From contig OX596338.1 of NCBI GenBank assembly GCA_951394405.1, forward strand, positions 2,108,001 to 2,172,000: a stretch of 64,000 nt of DNA. The letters are read 5' to 3'. Source of the DNA: Coprinellus micaceus. Taxonomy: Eukaryota > Basidiomycota > Agaricomycetes > Agaricales > Psathyrellaceae. Below, piece by piece: positions 44,644-56,337 of this stretch (positions are counted from its first letter, which is position 1; every line of letters starts with the position of its first letter). The position numbers and the translations under genes are program-made. The notes beneath the pieces were generated by a model. The model searched no databases and was not told the origin of the DNA. It worked only from the letters and a program-made list of their open reading frames with translations.

Positions 44644-46746
44644 TTAGTGGCCGTGAGGGTCGGGCTCTCCTTGTTGTTCTGCATAACGAGCGGTTAGACT
44701 TGCTGTGGCTCGAAATCACAGAGAACACGCACCAGGGACACATTGGATCGCGTCGTCAATGCGGAGAAGAGAGACGGCAGCTTCGTACGCTGACTTGAGA
44801 CTCTTGACTTTGCTCATCGTGGGCTCGAGAACACCAGCGGCAACGTTGTCTCGGACCTCTCCGTTCAGCAAATCCAACCCATACCGGAGCAACGCCTTTT
44901 TGGGATCGCCCACAGGTGCCTTTTGGGCAGCATTGTGGTACGAACGCAGCTTGGCGACGAGTTCTGTGGAATCCTTTGCCGCGTTCACCGCAAGCTGCTT
45001 GGGGATAGAAAGCAATGCGGAGGCAAACTCGGCAATTGCCAGCTGTTCCCTCGATCCCTGCGCATTATCGTCAGTGATCGGTTGGGCAGGAAGCGGAAAT
45101 GACAACTTACGAGGCTCGTTGCAAAGTTCTCGAGGTAAATACTAAGGGCAGATTCGACTGCGCCACCTCCTGGCACGACGGCACCACTCTCTAGGGTCCT
45201 CTTGATGATGGAAAGCGTATCGTGCAATGAGCGCTCCATTTCGTCCAGCATGTAGTCGTTTGCTCCTCGGAGGATGATCGACGAGGAGCTGACGACCTTG
45301 GTTCCCCTAATGAGAATCAATTCGTCATCAGAAACGCGTTCTTGTACGACTTCCTCTGCAGTTCCAAGGTAGCTAGCCTCGAAGGTTTCTTCGCCTTCCA
45401 AGTTGGCCAGGCTGGAGATGAGCTGGCCGCCAGTAGCTTTGGCAATGCGGCGGAGGTCCTCCTTGCGGCACCTACGGACAGCCATGGCCCCAGCCTCGAC
45501 GAACTCCTTCAAGCAAAGGTCATCGATACCTTTCGTCGTAAGAACAACGTTGGCGCCAGAGGCGAGGATCTTGCGGACGCGTTCGAGAGTGATTTCATAC
45601 TCCCTATTGACAATCAGTGGGGTTCAACATTGACGCTACGATAGGCACATACCTTCGTCGAATGTCCTCCAATTGCTCAGGATCGTCGACCAAGATTTGG
45701 ACACCAAGCTGCATCCTCGCCTTCTGCAGGTTGATATCGAGACAGGCGATTTTCGCATTGGTAATGCGCTTCTTCATTGCTGGATCATGCGTCAGGTCCA
45801 ATGCCGAGGAATAGCCAACTTGACACATACCTTGGCTAGCAACAACACAGTTCAGAGCATAACCCTGCACGAACATCGATTCACGGGCACTCTTTCCGTG
45901 CGCCTTCAACACATTGACCGCCTTCACAGGATACTTGACATCCCCGCGGAGGTTGATAGTCTTGACCGCCTGCATAGCATCAACGGCCATTGGGGCGAAT
46001 ATGTCATCGTCGCTGCGATACATCCCATCTTAGAGTCACCCCATTTCGAAGCTTACTCGTTACTCACCTTCCGATGATTTTACTCGACATCGATGTCTTG
46101 GCCACGTTGATCAACGCATCCCTTCCAAGGGTATCGACCTTGATGCTCAGCTGTTCCTGCATGAACCTCACCGCCTCCCTGCACGCAAGACGATAGCCAG
46201 TGATGATCGTCGTAGGGTGGATCTTGGCCTTGACGAGCTCATTCGCGCGACGCAAGAGCTCCGCAGCGATAATGACCACGGATGTCGTTCCATCTCCCAC
46301 CTCCTTGTCTTGTTTTTGAGCAAGGTCGACGAAGATCTTGCCTGCGGGATGCTCGACCGCGAGAAGAGAAAGGATTGTGGCGCCGTCGTTGGAAATGGTG
46401 ACTTCCTGTAAGACAAGAAGATCGGTTCATCAGAGATACTGCCGTTATTTCATCGCAGGGTGAATGCCTCGTATGAAAATGTCTATACGCACTCCGATGT
46501 TATCGACGAGCATTTTGTCAAGGCCAAGGGGACCCAAAGAACTCTTGACAATGTTTGCTATCGACTGCGCAGCGATGACTACATCCCAACGTACGAAAAA
46601 ACCATAACAGAAGAAGTAGATGTCAGAAGCCAATCTCAAAGCTATCGTCATAACATCCAGGACACACCATTTTGGTCTCGAATATCTTGCCCCGACACCC
46701 GATCTCCACCGAGGAACGCTCCAGCTCTAGGATCCCGTTGGAACAT
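44644..46746 (-). CDS. CCT1: T-complex protein 1 subunit alpha (chaperonin CCT1)
   Basis: Eight exons (46746-46668, 46578-46493, 46405-46068, 46012-45831, 45779-45653, 45603-45111, 45057-44733, 44678-44644) give 554 residues. The start [14 protein letters not shown] and SGQDIRDQN match the fungal CCT1 N-terminus. Group II chaperonin motifs follow: [17 protein letters not shown], the nucleotide site [64 protein letters not shown] and [32 protein letters not shown] and [14 protein letters not shown] near the end are specific to the alpha subunit. The last exon adds [12 protein letters not shown], close to the acidic/His tail of yeast Tcp1. It folds actin, tubulin and WD40 proteins in the cytosol. 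Confidence 0.97.
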
Positions 46747-48085
46747 GATGAGGAGGTAGAGGGTGATGAAGGAACGAGAGAGTGTTGGAAGAAGTCTAAG
46801 CACAACGCGTAGCAAACGCGTCTCCCAATTTGTCATGGTTTTGATCGCACTCGGGGGATGCTCGACGCTCCTGAGCGTTCAATGTGGTGGATGGCTAAAT
46901 TAGCCATTAGTTCACATTTCTAGTCTATATATCCAGAAAAGACTGTGACTAATAAATAGGTAGGGGAAGCGCGGAACGAAGAGCGAATGCCTCGCAAAGC
47001 CACAGGCCTAGGCGGGATCTGGTGCTGAAACAAGGACCTCCTCTCCAAGGCCACCATCGACCCGAGAACAAGTGTGAGATGTAACAGAATAAATATATGA
47101 TGTATGGAGATCGTACAAAGATGTATGGGGGTGATGATACGAATACGGTTGAGTACGAATGTTCTGGAGATGATGGGCGCCCGCGACATGCAGATTAAAT
47201 ATGCTGGAGAGAAAAGTTTTCAAAAAGCGACAATGCGAGATAGCTCGACACCGCCAAATGGCGTGGCTGGGGGAAAGCTCCTTGAACACATGAGTTCCAC
47301 TGGGACCCTGGGCCACGACGACGAGGGTGGAAAGGCGCAACAGGCCAAAACATGAAGTGCGAACGAAACGCGCCTTCGGACAGGGGCGCATGGGCGAGAA
47401 AAGCCAGAAGTCCTGAGGGACGTAGGAGAGCTTGAGAAGAAGACGGACAAGAGAAAAGTACCACGAGACGAAAGAGATGCCTTGGAGAATAGTAAGATGG
47501 GTGAAAATGACATTGAAAATGATGAATAAATAGTCCTAGGCCAAATGGCGACTTAAAACAAGGAGTAGCTGAAGGTCTGTCCGAACGGCAGTACAATGTG
47601 CGTTTGTCGCGGGCGGTTGCTGTCGAGCGAATCTTGAGGTTATGAAACTTGTCACTGATGCAGGCTTGAAGGAGTTGGGTCGATGTCGAAAAGCGAGGTC
47701 GGATGATAGAACGAAATGCTTCTGAGCAGCGAAAAACGCGGAAGCATAGACAGCGAAGACGTGAGCGGCCGGCGACGAGGTAGATCGAGTTCTTGAGGCG
47801 AGGGAGGGAGTAGCAATGGATGAGCGAACGAGTGGATAGTACAAATGAATGACATGGTTTGTTGGCTTTGTCGTATAGTATGACTGGCTGGCTGGCGGTT
47901 GGTTAGTGGCGATGTCTTGAGCAGCGAGTCAATGGGCAGGTTTGCTTGGTGAGATGGCGATGCGACTTGAAGGTTATATGCCTTAGATGGACATTGGCGA
48001 AAATACCGTGGAAATATACAGTTTATAGATCGTCGTTTGAGAGGGTGACCTCAGTCGTTGTGTACGCAGTAGCCCGCGACTCCTC
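46747..48085. other. Intergenic region, mostly pyrimidine-rich on the minus strand
   Basis: This lies between the CCT1 start and the CDC25 stop, both minus-strand genes. Overlapping random frames, strongly C/T-rich on the minus strand from about 47.2 to 48 kb, suggest a long CDC25 3' UTR. The CCT1 promoter should occupy the lower end near 46.8 kb. No gene is supported. Confidence 0.5.
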
Positions 48086-50470
48086 TCAGAAGGCAAGGCG
48101 GGTGGCAGGATTGTAAGTCTCGGAGCGTACCAAAGAGCGAAGAGGCTTCTTGGACTTGAGCAGAGGAGCTCTAGTGGGAGGGGGGCAAGGACTGTCTCCC
48201 AAGTCGGTGTCTGTGTCGTCACGTTCGGTTTCGGCGGTGGTGTTGGCGTCTTCCTGAAGAGTGCCCAAAGAAATTGAGCCGGCCCTCCGCGCCCGAACAG
48301 CAGAGGCGGCGGCGGCAAAGAGGGACGTCGGAGCGGTGTTTCTTCTAGACTGACCCTGTTGTGACGCGGCGGTCATGTCGCCGTAGGCATAGGACTTGTG
48401 CCGCCCAAACTTAGCCTTGCGGAATTGGTCAAGATCCTCCCGACGAGCAGTGGCATGGTTAGGATCATCCATGGTCACATAATTGGGAGGATCGCAGCGG
48501 TGACCAGACACCTTGAAGTAGTTGCAGTAACCTCCCTCCAGGACGTAAACCTCAGGGTAGTGGATCTTTGGGTAGGTGTGGTTGTTCATAGCCCTGTCTT
48601 TCGCTCGCAAATGCTTGGCGCTGGCAAGGTGTCAGGATCGAGGACGAAAGGCGGAAAGGTCCAACATACAAGGTAGGAGCACGCTTAGCGCTGAATTCAC
48701 AGTGAAAGACCAAGAGCGTTTTTCGAGTATTATCGCCACTTGTCGAAGGTCTGGGCTTAGTCAAACTGGGCCCAAGCAGCAGCTCCTCGATGGCGGCCGT
48801 CGTGTTAATATTGACTGCGTTCTTGATATGCCCACCAGCATATTCATAGTCGAAACGGCAGTCGATGATATGGAAATCGTTGATGGCATGGTCGAACTTG
48901 CCATCTAGGAGCTCGTTCACCTACACATGAAAATGAGCAAAGTACCGCAGGAGCACAAGGGATGAGCCAACGAACCGTGCGAGGGGTGATTCTCATAAGA
49001 CCATCTTCGCTGACACGGTGACATGGGAGAATCTTGCCGTGAGCCTCGTTGTCGCCAAAGCCAGGGAGACCAGGAGACCGAACCCTAGACGATGGACTTG
49101 CCCTCATGGCGGCGGTACTAGCCCCAGTCAAGGGGCGGAAGTCCTCCGTGCCGTCACGTCGTCGAATAGTCTTGCCTTGTTGACGCTTGTGGTACGCTTG
49201 AGCGGGCGAGGACATGTCAGGTTCTTCAGCGTCAAACGACGAATCTCCTTCCGATTCCATAGTGAAAGCCGAGGGAGGCAGCAAAGCAGAGAAAGCCCTC
49301 CTCACAGGTAGCCCGCCAGGACCGCTACCCTCAGCTTGAAGACCAGCCGACGGTATGGGGTACGCGGACTGAATTTCGTGCCCCGCAGTCACGACTACCT
49401 CCGAGAGGACAGGCCGACGAGGGCGTCTCAAGAAGCTCACAGAAGGGGCTCCCAGCCCTTGCAAGCCGGGCTTCAAACTACGACCAGCGGCGGCCATCCT
49501 ATCGAACTTTTCCACCGACGGGGACGGTGGGGCGGGAGACGAGGTGGCATCATTGACCATAGCAGGGCTACCCTCTGGAGACAGTGACCTCTGCTTCTTG
49601 GAGCCGCCCTTAGAGTCGTCCAACGAGCGACACGGTGACATGGTATCGTAGAATAAGTTTGTAAAGCCATCTTGTCCGGGTGGCGCAGGTTGGACTGGCG
49701 AAGAGAAGTCAACTGCCGCGATTGCAGGTGGCGCTTCCATAATGTACGAGGTGTCCACATCCATGGCATCGTCGATCGGCGACGACGGCTGAGTAGGGGC
49801 CTGGATTAGCGATTCGGTCAGGACCCTATCCATCAGCACGTCCAATGTTCGATCGTACCTGTTCGGGCTCAGGTTGTGGAGGGAGCATGGCGGCCATCCA
49901 CTCGGTGGGGAGGGTACCTCGGGTCAACTTCCTGTTGGTGGTGGTCCCAGCCTTCTTGGGCTCGGTAGCGTCTGCGGATTTAGTGGTGAGATGGGCGGGG
50001 TTACTGCCGTTGCTCAGGTCACTGCCAAAGAGTCGGGAGTTATTGGAGGTGAAGGCACGTGGGCGGCCTGCCCCTCTCAAGCCACTCGTCCCCTTGGACT
50101 TGGGTGGCGGCATCGGAGAAATATCCATAGGCTCGCAATCCGGAAGACCTGACGGGCGGCGAGGGGGAGAGTTGAGCGAGACATTGGAGGCGAAGGAGAC
50201 CTCGAGTTCGTCTGAAGTGAGATAGTCGTCTACATCATGTCGTGAAGCCAGGTTTCGTTCGCTGCGTTTGCGCACGAGGTTGGATGGCGGTGCGAGGTGT
50301 TGCCGAGAGTTTGTGGTCGCGAACAAGGGCATAGCGTCGAGGTCGGCGTCCTTGGAATGGGAAGCGCTTCGTTGTCGTTTGTGTCCGCGGCGGCGATATA
50401 CAGAGTCTATGAGTCGGTCCATGAAGGGGTTATCCGGGCGGTAGAATGTATCGTCGACGGTGGCGGCCAT
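48086..50470 (-). CDS. CDC25: M-phase inducer phosphatase Cdc25
   Basis: Four exons (50470-49859, 49800-48976, 48920-48670, 48620-48086) give 740 residues. The first ~460 residues are disordered and rich in Ser-Pro and Thr-Pro sites, as expected of a Cdk/Chk-regulated N-terminus. The C-terminal rhodanese-type catalytic domain contains FHIIDCRFDYEYAGGHIKNA and the loop HCEFSAKR (about 552-559) with catalytic Cys553 and Arg559, then YPKIHYPEVYVLEGGYCNYF. It removes the inhibitory Tyr/Thr phosphates from Cdk1 and triggers mitosis. The first intron's acceptor (before 49800) was chosen because it is the first AG that restores the frame. A ~110-residue Ser-rich tail after the domain is longer than in yeasts. 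Catalytically complete. Confidence 0.95.
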
Positions 50471-51176
50471 GGTAGTATGATAGAGCGTTCGGGGCGTCGT
50501 GTCGTGTCGTCGAGGGGTATCGTAAGGTGATTGTACAACGAGGAGGATACGGAAACGAGTCAGGGACGGTTGAACTGAGAACAGAATGGACCAGTACAGA
50601 CCACGGGGACTTGGGCCGAGTGGCTATCCGAATGTTGATTTTAAGCGAAACCTGGCAGACAATGGAGGGTAAGTCCGAGAATGACGAAAGCGGTAATGGT
50701 GTTCAAGTTGTGGTATTGTGACCTCCTTTCGGAGAAGACACATGGGGGGACTGGACGGGGCCATTTGGGGGAGGGGGACCTATGGATGAGACTTGCCTTG
50801 AGACTGGCGAGACCAGAGCTGAGGGAGAGGACAAGAGATGAAAGCCTTGCGGCGTGTGGGAGGCGCGGAATGATGTAGAGTACAGGTGCAGGACCACGCC
50901 CACGCTGGTTGCAGCCAACAAACCTGGAGGTGAAGGGAGGAGGGGGACGGTCTCGCGGTGAAAAATGTGTCGCTCGTCGCGCTCACTCAATGTCTCCGCC
51001 TCATATTCCTTTTATTTGCTGCAGTTGGCCAATGTTCAACCAGTCATGTGATCGCGTTGCCCAGACGCCCCTTTTTTGTCTCATTGGCCCATTTAGGACT
51101 CGACGCTCCCGAAGCACCGGTCCTTCTCCATTTGCTTCGCGTCCACATAAAGTACAAGGCTGTCCGCGTTCCTATA
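50471..51176. promoter_or_regulatory. Upstream region of CDC25 and tail of the esterase gene
   Basis: Seven hundred bases lie between the CDC25 start and the stop of the IAH1-type gene, both on the minus strand. Purine-rich runs on the plus strand (GGAGGGGGACGG-like near 50940) are the only local feature. No gene is seen. Confidence 0.45.
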
Positions 51177-52181
51177 CTACGTCGAGGTGCCAAAAGTACG
51201 CTCAGGATGTTCCCAATCGATGTCCTTCCACCTGTCACACGCGATGTTGTTTAGCGCTCACACGCACACGACCCAGTAACAAAGGAAGACGTACGGAGGA
51301 AACACAAATCCGAGGTTATCGTGGTGCACTTCGGGGCACTTGTCAGAGATGACCCGTATCAATTCATCATACAACACCTGTGATGCAATAAAAGGAAGGT
51401 GCGTTCAACGCCCCTCCGACATACGACGTGCGTCACTCACCTCGTACCCCCGTTCGTTCAAATGGAGCCCATCGGGGGAAAATCCGGAGAACGCGGCCTC
51501 ATCCTCCCCACACGCGACCCAGAGCTTTCTCCACGCGTCGACGACACCAAGCCCCAGTTCGTCGCCAATCGCTCTGACCGCATCCGCGTACAACTTGGAC
51601 GTCTCGAAGAGGCGGTCCAGGGGCACAGGTGGATCTCGCGACTCCAGATCGGCTTTACGTTGGTGCGTGTTGACAGGGGGCGCCGTCATGAGCAGGATGC
51701 GTGTATCCGGGGAGCGCGATTGCACCAGGTTTATCATCTTCCTGATGTTGTCCTCGAACTTCTCCAAAGGGACGTGTTGCGGTGAGGGCTTGATACACGC
51801 ATCGTTCGCGCCAAACCAGAGGGTCAGCACCCTAATTTTTGGGGCGCGCTCGTCTTCCCGGTGTGCGATGCACTGGTATCACCACGTAGATTACATAGGG
51901 TGAGTCCTTTTGGCGATCAGGTTAATTCAGGAACGTACCTGGTCGAGCACAGGCAGTGCCCACTCAGTATTGTATCCTGAATATCCCCTGTTCAGCACAT
52001 CCAGCTTCCTGGCATAAGCATCTTCAAATGACGATATGGTCAATAGACCAATCTCGACCACACTGAACAGATGGTACGAACGGGCAAGTCTTTGTCCAAT
52101 TCCAGTGTCCCCCGGCGCCCATCCCCCCTGAGTCAAAGAGTCGCCAACGAGCATGAATACATCCTGGACCTTGGCCACCAT
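51177..52181 (-). CDS. IAH1: SGNH/GDSL esterase, IAH1 type
   Basis: Five exons (52181-52082, 52021-51939, 51872-51441, 51377-51295, 51231-51177) give 250 residues. The SGNH blocks are all present: VGDSLTQGGW with Ser15, LNRGYSGYNTEW with the oxyanion Gly, FGANDACIKP with Asn84, and FSPDGLHLNERGYE with Asp195 and His198. The end FPPWKDIDWEHPE matches the C-terminus of isoamyl acetate-hydrolysing esterase proteins. It should hydrolyse short acetate esters in the cytosol; substrate range is inferred from the family. The start places GDS at residue 13, as usual. Divergent from SEN34, with 151 bp between start codons. Confidence 0.93.
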
Positions 52182-52332
52182 AGTGATGAGTATGAGTGTA
52201 GAAGATTAGTGGGTCGGCGCTTACCTGTCGTAACTTGGCGCGATTAGATTGGCTCGGTTAGATTGTTTTCGGCATTCCCCGCGGGCGCTTTGATCTCGTA
52301 TTCCCAGCCAGCTCGCTTGCCTCCTCCCTTCA

Positions 52333-53458
52333 TGTCTGCTCTAGGCGACCCCCCAATCCAATTGCGCATAGCCAACAAGAAGGCGTACGTATGGGACGTA
52401 GAAGGTGCGTTTTCATCCCTTGGATCCCTTGCTATCGGCTAACACTTCATTCAAGCAAGACGTCGCACGGATACGCTCAGAGTATCGGCTCTGCGGTGTA
52501 CTGGCAGGGACACTGCCTCACCTATCTCAACAGAACGTATTCCTCGGGATACCCTTGGTCCTTCTGTCCGAGGAAGTAGTGCTACTTGTGGAGCTTGGTG
52601 CGTCGATCGCATAGCTGGGACGATCAACCTAAATGACACACTCTCCTATGCAGGCGCTGCTGTCTTGGTCGACGACCCACATGCACACCAGGAGCCTTCG
52701 TCTTCTCAACTTGAAAAATGGAACGAAGCACAGAAAGATTCTGCACGATCTCAGATAGCTGCCGTCGAAGCGAAGAGTAACGCTGGATCGGCGAAGGCGA
52801 ACACGGAAGAGGCTCAACGGAAACGGAGGGAACGCGAAGAACGAAAGCGCGCACAACAAGCCGCTCTTCAGAACGCCGAAGAGTCTCTGCTAATCCCGTC
52901 TACATCGACTACCCCCGCTGAGCCAGCACTGGTTCCCGCTACGACGACGCCCAAAGACCCTTCCCAATCCTCCATTCCCTACACCATCGTTGTGCCTGCC
53001 CCGTCTTCCACACTCGAGTGGTACGACTCTTTATCACGGTCCTACACAACCATCGAAGCGGCACGGGAGGCGGGAATCTGGGACTACCCCGCAAACCTCC
53101 AGGAACGCGCTCGGTGTGGTGTATTCCGTGGACTCTGGGACCAAGGATATTATATGGGAGTGGGGATCAAGTTTGGGGGAGAATACCTTGTGTATCCAGG
53201 TAGGTTTCTATCGTTTCTGTTTGGTCATGGAGTCGCTGAAAAGTACAATTTTTACCTCGGAAAGGTGACCCACTACGATACCACTCCCACTTCGTTGCGA
53301 CTGTCCTCGAAAGCCCGACAACCATGCTACGACCAATGGAGATCGTCGCCCACGGGCGCCTTGGGACTGCAACCAAGAAGTCTCATCTTCTGTGTGGGTG
53401 GAATGATGAGAAAATGGATGTTTCTTACCTTTCCATTGAGTGGGCGGGCTTTGGTTAG
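52333..53458 (+). CDS. SEN34: tRNA-splicing endonuclease catalytic subunit Sen34
   Basis: Four exons (52333-52405, 52460-52597, 52654-53199, 53265-53458) give 316 residues. The N-terminal part (DVARIRSEYRLCGVLAGTLP, NVFLGIPLVLLSEEVVLL) and the C-terminal nuclease domain are typical. Catalytic residues can be read in EYLVYPGDPLRYHSHFVATV (Tyr about 251, His about 261) and GTATKKSHLL (Lys about 290), so the 3' splice-site cutting subunit should be active. A central Ala/Glu/Arg-rich helix (about 95-150, KRREREERKRAQQAAL) is a coiled-coil-like linker. It cleaves introns from pre-tRNA within the SEN complex. Exon 2 uses the second of two AGs four bases apart, because only that keeps frame. Confidence 0.95.
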
Positions 53459-53628
53459 ACTCACCTGTACCGTCTGGGGCCACGCTACGACGCTAATCCA
53501 AAGCTTTGTTAAAATTGAATTGTCCGATGCATAGACATGATAAGTACGCGGTATGCACAGCCGCATATCGGGGAAGAACCACCAACCCCACCGACCCTTC
53601 CAATCCTCTTCCCCCGCGTTTGCACCTC

Positions 53629-55422
53629 TCAACCGCTATGCTCGACGGTCGTCGTCACGAGCTTGCCATCCTTGACCACCGTCTTTAACATCTCGGGCAC
53701 TGGCTGCTCCTCAAAGACACCATCCTCCTCACCCTCGACAGGCAAGCTAATGTTAATGGCGCTGCACTTGGCTGTCGTAATTTCGGCGGCAAGGCTGTCC
53801 TTGGAGAGGTAAATCTGGCCGGAGTCCGTAGAGTCAATCTGGATCATGGGTGCGGTGCCGGTGACTTGGAGGGCGAAGGAAGGGGAGGAGGTGATCGAGA
53901 CGGAGGAGACGACGGATTCGACAAGGACCGAAGTCTTTACGCTGTTGACTGGGTGTAGGGACTATATTAGACGACGGATAGCTGAGACGAGGAGAGGGAC
54001 ATACAGATCGTGACAGCGTTAATCTTGCCCTTAATGATAATAGTCGTGTTCTTGCATCCAAAGATGTTCACGCTCTGGCTGATACTCGTCTCTGCCACCG
54101 TCAACGCCGACTCATTCTCCTGATGCTCAATAAGCCACTTCTGCCCCTCCAAGACAAATTTTGCGGGCTTCTTTCCCGCAAGCGCACTCGGCTTGCTGGG
54201 CTTAATGGGCTTCTTCCCCACCGGAGATCCAGCAGAGCTCGAGGACGCAGGGACAGTGCTCCCCGCGCGCAGCGCAGGGTTCTTGTGCGTCATCTCGCTC
54301 CTGTCAACTTTGCGCAACCCCGCAGTGACAGCTTCGCCCCTGTTGATCTCAGCAAACACGGCTGCGGCGCCGGCTGCGGGAGCCGCTGCCTTGGGTGGGA
54401 CTGGGGGACCAGGCGGCGGCGGAGGGGGAGGAGGAGGGGGTGCGCCGCCGGACGAGGTGGCGGGATACTTTGACTTGAATTCGGCGTAGGTGAGGCCCTT
54501 GGGGTTCCACGCGACACCGGTGGTGTGATACTCCTTGACGTACGCCTTCAGCCCGTCGAAGATGGAGGTGTACGAACGGGCCCATTCGACATGCTTTGGA
54601 TCCTTGTCGGACTCCTTGATAACCTTGTTTTGGTAGTAGACCACAGAGTCCTTGTAGCCATCGATCTCCGGCATAGGTTTGGGCTATCCACCCGTTAGTT
54701 CAATCGTAGCTCTTGGGAAGACAGACGGAGGAACACTCACGCTGACGACCCAAGCCACTGATTGTGCACCCTCTCCAATCATCGTGAGGTAGGTAAACCA
54801 TTTCGCATCGCGTCGATGTGCCTCCTTCGCCTTCTGCACGTCCTCGATGGTTTTACCAACCTCTTGGACGAGGCTCTGGTATGTATTGGCGTCCGGCTGT
54901 TGACAAGTCGCGGCGGCGAGAAGGAACGATCGTACTGCAGCATGTTGCTTCTGCACAAGCTCCGCCTACGAGAAGGATAAAATCGGCATGGACAGACCCC
55001 AAAGGGTCATGAGGATAGCAAGTAGTACTTACAAGTTGGGTGACGCTAGGAGATCCGAGGCCCTTGCTTAGCTCGACGAAGGCCTTGACCTTGCCGTCGA
55101 TGATCTGTTCATCGAAGGCCACGACGCTCTTGTGAACGTCTGGGGCTGCGGCTGGTGGAGGAGGGGGCGGAGGAGGCGGAGGAGGCGGAGGAGCACCACC
55201 CGGTTCCACAGGTGCAGACGCAGAGTGGGAGGGCCCAGCAGCAGCAGCGGCGGCTGCAGGAGCGAGAGACCCCTGGGCCGCGACGATATCCTCAATCCTC
55301 GAGGTCGCTGCCTCGAGGCTGAGCGCCAATCAGCTTCGATATTATGAAGAAGGATGGTTCTGGCTCGCTCACCGTTTGATGATCGTGGCCAAGGAGTGCA
55401 GACCTTGAGCTTGGGTAGCCAT
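53629..55422 (-). CDS. SRV2: Adenylyl cyclase-associated protein (CAP/Srv2)
   Basis: Five exons (55422-55373, 55318-55033, 54965-54741, 54683-54005, 53948-53629) give 519 residues. The N-terminus has KRLEAATSRIED, the RLE coiled-coil that binds adenylyl cyclase. A 13-proline run (about 60-72) precedes the helical folded domain, which contains SFLLAAATCQQPDANTYQSL, AQSVAWVVSPKP and KEYHTTGVAWNPKG. A second proline tract follows, then a WH2 motif (FAEINRGEAVTAGLRKVDRS) and the C-terminal beta-sheet CARP domain (GQKWLIEHQENES, FGCKNTTIIIKGK, KDGKLVTTTVEHSG). It recycles cofilin-bound ADP-actin and links to cAMP signalling. In the last intron, the second acceptor was used because it alone keeps frame. 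Confidence 0.96.
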
Positions 55423-55706
55423 GATTGTAGGTGAAAGGGGACAGGTTGCGCAGGAAGCGCCATGTCATGGCCATTTCCATCAACGGCATGTGCCGTCGCC
55501 ATGCTGCACCTTGACTGCCCCATCCGATGGCGACGGGACTGTTCTGGGCGATGTTTGCATTCTCTTAGTTCTGAACTTCATTGGGACAAGTACCAAGTCA
55601 CTTGGTCTTGGCAATTGAATATATAACGGTAAGGTATCAGGAATAGTATTCAAGAGGTTGGGTTCCACGCGAATAGACGCCCAAGGTGCGTGTGACGGGA
55701 TGGAAC

Positions 55707-56262
55707 CTAATCATCCCCATCCTCTTCTTCCACTTCCCTCCCAGCCTTGCCATGGGCCTTCTTCTTTGCCTTCTTTCGCCTCCTCCTCTCCCTCTCCCTC
55801 TGCTTCGCCGCCTTCATATCCTCCTTTGACGTGCCTGGGTTCACCAACCGGTCGAGCTGCAAATTCAAAGGCGGCGCCATAACCAATCTGAATGCAATCT
55901 ACAAGGGCAGCGGATAATCACAAACCTTAGCCAGGAGTATCTTCCTCGCGCGGGTTCTGTTCTGCGAAAGCGAGCGGGTTGCCTGGCAGGAAACCCTGAT
56001 GCCTGTTGGTTTATGGAGCAATTGCACGTTGTTCTCCGTTTTATTGATCGATTGTCCACCCTACTACAGGTGTCACCATGAGTTACAGGGGAAACTACGA
56101 CGACGCATACCGGACCACTGCCTATAAACACAATCAACCTCAAGTCTGTAAGTCAAAGGAGGGGAGAGACGCACCACGAACAAACTGCTCCTCTAGGTCC
56201 TGCTCCCGCAACTCCGGCACTGCCCTTTCTTTGTGAGCGCGCTTCAGGGCGGAGTAGAACAT
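55707..56262 (-). CDS. Mitochondrial GGQ release-factor-like protein (MTRFR/ICT1 superfamily)
   Basis: Four exons (56262-56175, 56121-56111, 56060-55926, 55856-55707) give 127 residues. The GGQ motif reads [20 protein letters not shown], followed by [20 protein letters not shown] and [18 protein letters not shown] and then a strongly basic tail ([20 protein letters not shown]). This architecture, a lone RF-1 GGQ domain with basic C-terminus and no codon-recognition domain, matches the C12orf65/MTRFR group that rescues stalled mitoribosomes. The conserved lead-in DLEEQFVRG supports that subgroup. Exon 2 is an 11-nt microexon coding for part of the GSGP turn. The start used is the first in-frame ATG; upstream frame stays open to non-ATG codons, so a 5' exon could exist. 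It begins 75 bp after the MZM1 stop on the same strand. Confidence 0.88.
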
Positions 56263-56337
56263 GGGGAGTTCGGAGTCATCTTTAGGCTTCTGAACAGCAT
56301 CTGCTTCACTTGGATCAGAGTTCAACGAGTGTCGAGG

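Noticed and set aside
41564..50470. CDC27, CCT1 and CDC25 in a row as a functional cell-cycle cluster.
   Set aside because: CCT does help fold Cdc20/Cdh1, but adjacency of three housekeeping genes on one strand is weak evidence and no shared regulatory element was seen.
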